Of a stretch of 64,000 bases of DNA, positions 56,701 to 64,000 are shown in pieces. Source of the DNA: Coix lacryma-jobi var. lacryma-jobi (Eukaryota; Streptophyta; Magnoliopsida; Poales; Poaceae). Numbering within the stretch: the first letter of the stretch is position 1; each line of letters begins with the position of its first letter. Both the position numbers and the translations under genes were made by a program. The notes beneath the pieces are model-generated. The model had not been told where the DNA came from. It was given only the letters and a program-made list of their open reading frames with translations, and made no database searches. The stretch lies in NCBI GenBank assembly GCA_009763385.1, contig CM019825.1, forward strand, positions 120,337,131 to 120,401,130, given 5' to 3'.

Positions 56701-57811
56701 GAGGCGGGGAAGTGAAATTGGGGGTGGGAAAGCTTCACGAGCTCTAGGCGGAGCTTTCGGGCTAGGTGGTTGAGCAGCGGGAGCTCTGGAGAGTCTGGCC
56801 ACGGTGGCGGAGGTGAGTGCGGAGGTCGGAGCTCCGGCGGGCTTATATAGCCGCGGCCAGGGGCCGGTAGAGAGCCCGAGGTGGGGTGGATAAGCTCGGC
56901 GGACGCGTGCGCTCTCGATTGCGCGCAGGCGGAGGACGGGCGTGCAGCCGGGGCTCGGGCGCAGACAGCGCCGGCGATGGCCACGCGGCGGCGACGCGCT
57001 AGAGCAGTAGGGGACGGGAGCGGGGGTCAACTGTGCGCGTGCGGGTGCGAAAATGTCGCGGGCGCGGGCGACAAGTCGGGGGCAGACGAGCGGCTGCCAA
57101 ACGCGTGGCGCGCGCAACGCCGGAGGCTCGGCCACGGCCGGGGCCCCCTAGCTGTAGGTGGAAGATGAACAGGGCTAGGTCTTAGGGTTTGACTTTTGGC
57201 TGATCTCTGTATTTTGCAAATTACTTCTTCAAAACTTGAACTGGGCAACAAAAACTCAAAATACCAAAGTTGCTCAGGAAAATGAGATCTAGAACTTTGT
57301 CAATATGAACATTTTCAAATTCCAAATAGTTTTTGAACTATATTCAAAACATAAAAGGGGACACTTTTCAAATTTGATTCAAATCAAAATTACTTTGGAT
57401 TTCAAACTGAGACTTGAAATTTGTAAATACCAAAGTTGTTCCTCTCGATCAGATTCACAACTTTTCTTTTGAACCAACTCAAAATTTTGACTTTTGAAAA
57501 AGTTATCAAAAAGGGAATAAATCCAGGATTTGGGATTTAGGGTTTTGCAAAAGGGAAATCAAATCAAAACTGATTTTTGAACTTTGATCAATGCAGCAAA
57601 CATCAGGGCACTAAATTTGAACAAGAATTAAATAGAGCTAGGCACAGAGGTGAAATACCATTTCGCCCTTATAGAGAGAATTGGGCTTTTAGGGTTTTGA
57701 AAAGAGATTGCTACACAAGTGCTAAGCAACATAAATGCAAGGCAAGGATGATTAATGACTAATGATGATGACATGTCAGGTTAATTACAGTTAAACACCA
57801 GAGGTGTTACA
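53727..57811 (-). repeat. Element E LTR3 (5' LTR of the array), with many single-base indels
   Basis: 4085 bp, 37 shorter than its sisters. Bases 53727 to about 54000 match them; from there to about 57700 there are dozens of one-base losses or gains, many in short homopolymers (for example GAGGGTG to GAGGTG, CAGGGTG to CAGGTG). The last 100 bases are again clean. TATATAA on the minus strand at 56843-56849. A 350-codon minus frame at 56083-57135 arises only from these indels. Confidence 0.92.
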
Positions 57812-57816
57812 GGCAT
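57812..57816. repeat. Target-site duplication of element E, right copy (GGCAT)
   Basis: Pairs with 34100-34104; element D pol resumes here. Confidence 0.9.
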
Positions 57817-59851
57817 CCGCCAGTCGAGGGGCCGTGATGAAGAAGAGGCGGGCGTGTCAATCTACATTGCCTCATCGGATGTCGAGGGGTCATTCCCGAG
57901 GGGTGGCGTTGAAGGTCGAGCCCCCGTGTCTGGCTCGAGGGGTGGCGTCGAGGGGCCAGCCCCTGGGCCGATTTTGACGGATGGCTCGAAAACGTCCCAT
58001 GAGAAGACGTCTGGTGAAACCGTGCCGCGCGTGGACGCCAACTTTGCTAGCTCGTCTGCGGCCTCGTTGTACTTTCGAGCTATGTGGTTGAGATCGAGGC
58101 CGTAGAACTTATCTTCTAGCTTGCGCACCTCCCCGCAGTATGCCTCCATCTTGGGATTGATGCAGCTTGAAGCCTTCATAACCTGGATGATGACGAGCTG
58201 CGAGTCCCCTCGGACGTCGAGGCATCGGACCCCGAGCTCGAGGGCGATGCGCAGCCCATTGACGAGGGCCTCGTACTCGGCGACGTTGTTGGAGGCGGGG
58301 AAGTGCAAGCGTAGCAGGTAGCGCATGTGGACTCCGAGGGGTGAGATGAAGAGCAGGCCGACGCCTGCTCCCGTCTTCATGAGGGATCCGTCGAAGTACA
58401 TGGTCCAGAGCTCGGCTTGGATTTGTGCCGGCGGGAGCTGGGTGTCGGTCCATTCAGCAACGAAGTCCGCCAACGCTTGCGACTTGATGGCTTTTCGCGG
58501 GGCGTAGGTGATGGCCTCCCCCATTAGCTCAGCGGACCACTTGGCAATGCGCCCCGTGGGCTCTCGATTGTTGATAATCTCCCCGAGGGGGAAGGATGAC
58601 ACCACCGTTACGGGATGAGCGAGGAAGTAGTGCTGGAGCTTGCGTCTCGTGATGATGATGCCGTAGATCAGCTTCTGGATGTGCGGGTACCGGATCTTGG
58701 CCTCGGAGAGCACCTCACTGGTGAAGTACACCGGCCGTTGGACCGGCAACGCATGGCCCTCCTCGTGCCTCTCGACGACTATGACCGCGCTGACCACCTG
58801 AGTGGTTGCGGCCACATAGAGGAGGAGAGGCTCAGGGGGATCGCCAACCTGGGCTGGTCGCGGTGGCACAAGAATTGGCGCGGAAGTCAGCAACCCCTTC
58901 AACTTGGTTAAGGCCTCCTCGGCTTCGACAGTCCACGCAAAGCGTTCCGTCTTCTTCAGCAGGCGGTAGAGGGGTAGCGCTTTTTCCCCTAGCCTCGAGA
59001 TGAATCTGCTGAGAGCGGCTAGGCAGCCTATCACTTTCTGCACACCCTTGAAGTCTCGAATTGGACCCATCCTCGTGACTGCTGAGATTTTTTCGGGGTT
59101 GGCCTCGATCCCCCGTCGTGAGACAATGTAGCCAAGTAGCATGCCCCGAGGCACACCAAAGACACACTTCTCGGGGTTGAGCTTCACATTCTTGGCCCAG
59201 AGGCACTCGAACGTGGTCTCGAGATCGCTGATGAGGTTCCCGACTTTCTTGGTTTTAACCACGATGTCATCGACGTAGGCCTCGACGATTTTGCCTATGC
59301 GTTCGCCAAAGATATGCTGCATGCAACGTTGGTACGTTGCCCCGACGTTTCGAAGGCCGAAGGGCATTGTAACGTAGCAATACATACCAAAAGGCGTAAC
59401 AAAAGAGGTAGCGAGTTCGTCAGATTCTTTCATCTTAATCTGGTGGTAGCCGGAGTATGCATCGAGAAATGAAAGTACTTCGCACCCCGCAGTGGAATCG
59501 ACAATCTGATCAATTCTAGGTAAAGGAAATGGAGCCTTTGGACACGCTTTATTCAGACCAGTGTAGTCTACACACATCCGCATTTTCCATTCTTTTTCCT
59601 AACTAGTACAGGGTTAGCTAGCCACTCCGGTGAAATACCTCCTTGATGAATCCGGCCGCCAAAAGCTTGTGCACCTCCTCGCCGATGATCCTGCGCTTTT
59701 CCTCGTCAAAGCGGCGCAGGCGTTGCTTCACCGGTCTGGACCCGACCTGGATCTCCAAGGCGTGCTCGGCGACTTCCCTCGGTATGCCCGGCATGTCCGA
59801 GGGGCCCCACGCAAACATGTCGATGTTCGCACGGAGAAAGTCGACGAGCAC
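57817..59851 (-). pseudogene. Element D reverse transcriptase and dual RNase H
   Basis: The RT N-terminal part (FAWGPSDMPGIPREVAEH ... LLAAGFIKEVFH) is separated from the core by a one-base loss near 59625. The core shows MCVDYTGLNKACPK, FLDAYSGYHQIKM and EAYVDDIVVKTKK; then comes the usual gypsy RNase H (LLLYVAATTQVVSAV) and an archaeal-type RNase H (MYFDGSLMKTGAGVGLLF ... NNVAEYEALVNGL), the Tat hallmark. A TAG at 57862 precedes the last codons before element E. RT and RNase H catalytic motifs are preserved. Confidence 0.88.
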
Positions 59852-59857
59852 TGCTTC

Positions 59858-60442
59858 CTATTTAGGCTCGAGGCTGGCACTGATGGTCAGCGTCTTGCCA
59901 TTGGTCGAGGTCGGGTCGACGGGTATCTGCTTGGTGTGCTCCGCCGGCTCAAAGGTGCCAGCGTGGTGCTTTGCTTCAGGGGCCTCTTCGGTGGCCAAGG
60001 CTGCTAGGGCCTCGAGCGAGTCGAGGTGGACATTGGCCTCCCCACGCTCGACGCACTCCACGTCGCAGTGGTACGCATGCTCGTAGGAGGCGCCGACGGT
60101 GATGACCCCTTTCGGCCCTGGCATCTTGAGCTTCAAGTACGTGTAGTTGGGGACCGCCATGAACTTGGCGTAGCCTGGTCTGCCGATGATGGCGTGGTAG
60201 GTCCCTTGGAACCCTACCACCTCGAAGGTGAGTGTTTCCCGGCGGAAGTTGGCCGGCGTGCCGAAGCAGACAGGTAGGTCGATGCGCCCGAGGGGGTGCA
60301 CCGTCTTCCCCGATACGACTCCGTGGAACCCCCCGACGCTGGGTCGGAGCTGGTCCCTCGAAATCCCCAGGAGGTCGAGGGTCTCGAGGTATATGATGTT
60401 GATGCTCGAGCCCCCAACCATCAACACCTTGGAGAACCGCAC
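59858..60442 (-). pseudogene. Element D protease, catalytic Asp replaced
   Basis: Retropepsin-type domain: VLMVGGSSINIIYLETL, where Tat elements normally have an Asp before GGSS. Here it is Val, so the active-site residue is lost. The rest (FHGVVSGKTVHPLGRI, TFEVVGFQGTYHAIIGRPGYAKF) is well kept. It is followed by an in-frame TAG before EAVLVDFLRANIDMFAW. Upstream, the GGSTIGLSARERKKERRE linker lies in another frame, shifted near 60485. Confidence 0.82.
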
Positions 60443-60540
60443 GTCGACTATGACGGGGTCGACGACGAGGGGGTACGCCCGGGTTTATGACACGGTCCGG
60501 ATGGTCGTCACGGTCGAACGTGATCGGCGCATCAGACCAG

Positions 60541-63156
60541 TCAAGATACTGGGGGGCGTCGTGGCAGAGCGCAAAGATCTCCCGGCGCTCCTTCTTTCTT
60601 TCTCGAGCTGAGAGCCCGATGGTTGACCCCCCGTAGATCATGTAGCAGTCGCGCACCGGGGGAAGTTGCCGTCCGCGTCCCCTCCGCCGCGCCGATCGTT
60701 GTCCTTGCCCTTAGGCGCGTCTCTTTCTTATCGGCGAGCTTGGAGTAGAAGCTTTTCAACAGTCGGCAGTCCTTTAACTTGTGATTTACGGGGCCCTTGT
60801 GATAAGTGCAGGGGTCCTCGAGCATCTGGTCGAAAACAGCCCCGTCAGGGGGGCCTCGGGGCTTCTTAGGCTCGAGGGCGCCTGCGAGCACCTCTTCGTC
60901 GTCGTCGTCATTGGCGTCGCGCTTCGCCTTCTGACCTTTGCGTTTGTTCTTCTTCTTTTTGTTGCTGTTATTGTTGTCGTTCTTGCCGTCGTTGCCCTTG
61001 TTCGAGCCCTCCGGCGCGGTCACCGCCTTACCTTTGTCCGTGAACGGCAAAAGAAGGCCCCCACTGCCTCGTCGCCTGAGGCAAAGCTGGTGACACGATC
61101 CATCAGGTCCTCCTCGTCGGACGGCCTAGCGTCATGGACTAGCTCCTAGCTCATGAACTAGCTCTTGGCATTCATGCCCGCGAGAACGCTGAGATGACGT
61201 CCTCATCAGGCACGTGGGGAGCTCGAGGCGCTGCTTCGAGAATCGTCGAGCAAAGTCGCGGAGGGGCTCGTCCGCTGCTTGCCTGCGACGCCGTAGATCC
61301 CAGGGGTTGCCTGGGCGCACGCAAGTCCCCTTGAAATTCCCGTCGAAGACCCTGACTAGGTCGGCCCAGTCGTCGATCCGATCCGGTGGGAGCCCCTCGA
61401 GCCACCAGCGGGCGGTGTCCGAGAGGTAAAGTGGGAGCTGGCGTATGATCACACGGTCGTCGTTCTTCGCTCCGTCCAGTTGGCAGCCTAGGCGGAAGTC
61501 CGAGAGCCAGAGCTTGGGCTCGACCTCCCCGTCATACTTCACGATGTTGGTCGGTGGTCGGAAGCGGCGGTCGGGGAGGGTTGAGCTGCGGATGGCCCGG
61601 CTGAAGACTCTGGGGCCGGGGGCTCGAGGTCTTGCCGGTCCTCGTCACTGTCGTAGCGCCCCCCCCGATGGGCGCTATAGCCACGCTCTTGGCCCCCCTT
61701 GTCCTTGCGCCGGTGATTGATGTCGTTGCGGGCGTCATTGGGGTCTCGAGGTGGCCGGTCGTCGACGATCCGTTCCCGGACTGGCCTAGCTCGAGAGGCG
61801 TCTGGCTGGTGGACGGACGTCTCTCGCTCGTTGCGGGGCGTGTCCGCTGGTTTCCCCGAGGCCGCCCCACGCTGCCGCGAGGCTGAGCTCTCGGCCTGCT
61901 GCACAGCGGCTGTCTCGAGGAGGTTCTTCATTTCCCCAAGCATGCGCCTGGCGTCAGGGTTGGAGACGGCGGGTAGATCACGGAGTAGCATCGCCGCCGC
62001 CACCACGTTCTGCCCGGCTCGCGGGAAACGCACCTCAGGGCGTGCTGGCGCCCCGTCCTCGAGGATCTGCCGGTGGACCTCTCGAGCTCGGCCACGAACA
62101 CCGGCGCCTCGAGGCTGGGCTGGTTCTTGTGCTAGGGTTTTCTCGAGCTGCAGCAGGCGTTGTCGTCCTCCTCAGCCTTGGCGATGGCCTCCCGCAGCTG
62201 CGCGAGCTGCGCCGCTCGATCGTCGCCGTGCAGATGGTGCAGCCGGTGCCGGGGGTTCGTTCCTCCCCTGAATGCGTGATCCGCCTGCCGCAGCCACGTC
62301 TCCGGGCTCTTCGAGGTTGAGCGTCGGCCTGGCGTCGTCGTCGCCGTCATCCTCGGCGTCGTCCACGGCCCCCTCGAGCTGGAAACACTCCCTAGTGGGG
62401 TCCCAGAGGTCAGGGTCGTGGTAGTCGTACTCATCGGAGTCGGTGCTGCTTATGCCGCGCCGCCCTGGCTCGCGCCGGGACTGCAGCTCGCGGTACCACT
62501 CCCCGAGGGTGGCTCGACGAGGTGGATCGACGGCTCGTAAGAGGCCGCGGTTGACGTGCGCGGGGTAGACGATCTCCAGGTCGGTGGTGGCTCGTAGGAG
62601 TATGCCCGGACGCTCCTCCCGCTCTGCGGCCGCCCGGCCCTTGCGGCCCTCGTCAAGGTGGTGGGCGTCGACAGCTGCGGAGTTGTTGAGGCCGAACGGG
62701 GGCCGCTGGCGTCGAGCGCGGTACACCCCGTGCGGGAGGAAGCCAGGCGGTGTCGACGGAGCACGGCTCGGGGGCCTCTGGCCAGGCTCCCGGTCCGTGC
62801 GCGTGACGAACGCGAACTCGCTGGGGGAGTGCGCAAGCGCCCTGGAAGTCTCCGGCCGCGCGCCGGGTAGGTTCCCGCTCGGGGACCCTGCACCGGCCCG
62901 CGGGGAAGCGGGTGTACGCCGCGGGCACCGCCTGTGCCCGGCGACGATGGTGGCGACGGCGCCGCTCTGGAGGTGGCGACGCGTGGTGGTGCGGGCGACG
63001 CGCCGCGCCTCCCGCGCGGGGTGGCGTGACACGCCCTCCGCTCGGGCCCTCCGTGGAGAGCAGGGTCAGCTCGCTGCCGTTGCCGGTGGCCAGGAACTCG
63101 AGGCTCCCGAACCAGACGATGGCACCAGCCGAGAACGAAGGAGGAGATGAAGCCAT
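60541..63156 (-). pseudogene. Element D gag, frameshifted several times
   Basis: Candidate start MASSPPSFSAGAIVWF just past the PBS. The reading frame changes near 62880, 62220, 62035 and 61540. Recognisable parts are an acidic SSTDSDEYDYHDPDLWDP stretch, Arg/Asp-rich RKDKGGQERGYSAHRGGRY, the gag domain LPLYLSDTARWWLEGLPPD with LRDFARRFSKQRLE, a Lys/Asn-rich linker and a CTYHKGPVNHKLKDC zinc-knuckle-like motif. It forms the particle in intact relatives. Because E LTR3 next door looks error-prone, some breaks might be sequencing errors. Confidence 0.75.
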
Positions 63157-63195
63157 CCAGAAAACAACGAGAAATCGGCTTGGACACGCGAAGAC

Positions 63196-63213
63196 CCCCT
63201 ACCTGGCGCGCCA
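63196..63213 (-). other. Element D primer-binding site
   Basis: Minus strand TGGCGCGCCAGGTAGGGG, two bases inside the LTR end CACCGACA. This places the 5' LTR on the right. I did not assign the primer tRNA. Confidence 0.78.
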
Positions 63214-63215
63214 AC

Positions 63216-64000
63216 TGTCGGTGTTTCGAACCCGGGGGTATGACACCAACGAGTAATATGATCGCGTGCTCTCTTCCTGGATGGCGATGCAAGATGACAC
63301 AAGGATTTATCCTGGTTCGGGCAAAGAAGGCCCTACGTCCAGCGGGGGAGGAGGTTCTTGTATTACTTGCACCTAAGTGCTTGTACAGGGGCGAATACAA
63401 GCTCAATGAGCGTGGATCGGAGTCTGGACTCGAGTGTGCGTGTGTGTGGACTCGTGTGTTGTCTCTCGGAGTTGTGTAACCGTGTGCGCGAGGGGCCCCG
63501 GCGTCCCCTTTTATAGAGCAAGAGGAGGCCAGGTTTTTACGGGAATGACATGTACAGTGTTCGATATGGCGAAGGGTAGGAAACCCGTCTTGTCGGGGCC
63601 ACTGGAGCCGATGTGGGCGTTGCTGTTGAGGCATCCTTGGAGCGTGGTCTCCATCCCGGGCGCGGACGTGGAGGCGTGGCGACATGGGGGCCATACATCA
63701 CCCCTTCCGGTATGTACAGGACGCGACGGGGTCCCTCCGGGTCTTGGGGTACCTGTCCTCCAATAGCGTGAAAGCGGTTAGGGCTCGAGGGGCGCGGAGC
63801 CGGCCTCGAGGTGGCGCCTATGGGGGGGCTTGAGCCCCCGCAGGTATGGGCAAGTCCCGGAACGCCCGGGCGCACGGCGGGAACCCAGGCCTCGGGATGA
63901 GGCTCGAATGTACTACAGTGCAGGGCATGGCCCAACAGTGCTGTACTCGCGCCCTTTTGCCCATGCTTGAGGTGAAAGCGAGATTTGACTGTGGCTCCGG
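63216..64000 (-). repeat. Element D 5' LTR, cut by the window end
   Basis: 785 bases matching the 3' LTR from 25705 with only scattered substitutions; about 340 more bases are expected beyond the window. Minus-strand TATAAAAG at 63508-63515. The remaining parts of elements B and A should follow further right. Confidence 0.93.

Larger units (their letters stand above)
34105..57811 (-). mobile_element. Element E: Tekay/Del chromovirus as a tandem array LTR-internal-LTR-internal-LTR
   Basis: Three LTRs (4122, 4122 and 4085 bp) alternate with two 5689-bp internal regions; the repeat period is exactly 9811 bases. The array has one pair of GGCAT duplications, so it came from one insertion and was then expanded, most simply by unequal recombination or template switching. 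PBS matches initiator tRNA-Met, LTRs are very long, and integrase ends in a chromodomain: all Tekay/Del traits. LTR1 and LTR2 differ at about 11 sites; I noted four differences between the internal regions. This is the youngest layer and may be autonomous. Confidence 0.93.
25705..64000 (-). mobile_element. Element D: Tat-lineage Ty3/gypsy element, interrupted by E, right end outside window
   Basis: Right to left: 5' LTR (partial), PBS, gag, protease, RT, two RNase H domains, [element E], integrase, opposite-strand gene, PPT and 3' LTR. LTR termini are TGTCGG...CCGACA. The break by E falls between RNase H and integrase: codons around RM|PFLDYL continue across it and GGCAT is duplicated. Coding regions are badly decayed. 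D inserted in the tail of B. Confidence 0.92.

Noticed and set aside
34105..57811. Pure assembly duplication of element E
   Set aside because: LTR1 and LTR2 differ at about 11 sites and the internal copies at four, so it is not a verbatim copy; a mis-join cannot be fully excluded without reads.
62450..63694. 414-codon minus ORF spanning gag and LTR of D
   Set aside because: It crosses the LTR/PBS boundary and its composition mirrors GC-rich DNA; gag motifs lie in other frames.
1..64000. Host protein-coding genes
   Set aside because: Every frame with recognisable motifs belongs to one of the five retrotransposons; no non-element family was seen.

Overview
This is a stretch of grass-type (Poaceae) nuclear DNA made entirely of nested LTR retrotransposons. 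I see no host gene, rRNA, tRNA or CRISPR array. Grass origin is inferred from the families: SIRE/Maximus-type copia, Athila-like and Tat-type Ty3/gypsy elements carrying an antisense 'putative gypsy-type transposon' gene, and a Tekay/Del chromovirus. I cannot name the genus.

The nest has four levels. Element A (1-6454, minus) is a decayed SIRE/Maximus-like copia element whose gag is cut at 6454/6455 by element B. B (plus) is an Athila-like, apparently non-autonomous element with a 5' LTR at 6455-8411, a tRNA-Asp primer site at 8416 and gag-protease at 23050-24915, with no reverse transcriptase seen. Two Tat-lineage elements split B. Element C (8566-23015, minus) is bounded by the 5-bp duplication TCTTC. 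Element D (25705 to beyond 64000, minus) is itself split by element E (34105-57811, minus), bounded by GGCAT. E is a Tekay chromovirus array, LTR-internal-LTR-internal-LTR, with two nearly identical internal regions and intact gag-pol frames.

C and D share the Tat plan: gag, protease, RT, RNase H and integrase on the minus strand, then an oppositely oriented plus-strand gene between integrase and the 3' LTR. Each antisense gene has its own TATAAATA box and GT-AG introns. C also has two tandem-repeat blocks between that gene and integrase. C's left end keeps a 36-bp LTR stump and a second gag copy, the remnant of a former three-LTR array.

The most unusual signal is at protein level. The small extra ORF upstream of gag in E (both copies) starts MPRIKLTARKSTG, closely matching the histone H3 N-terminal tail including the K9/S10 context. 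The unrelated antisense protein of C starts MARLKQTAR, matching the H3 K4 context. Both carry acidic tracts and both end in a similar hydrophobic-acidic motif resembling a SUMO-interacting motif. E's integrase also ends in a chromodomain, the module that in chromoviruses reads histone H3 methyl-lysine. Two unrelated retrotransposon lineages in one window therefore carry candidate histone-tail mimics.

One technical caution: the third LTR of E (about 54000-57700) is full of single-base indels absent from its sister LTRs, which looks like uncorrected long-read error rather than evolution.
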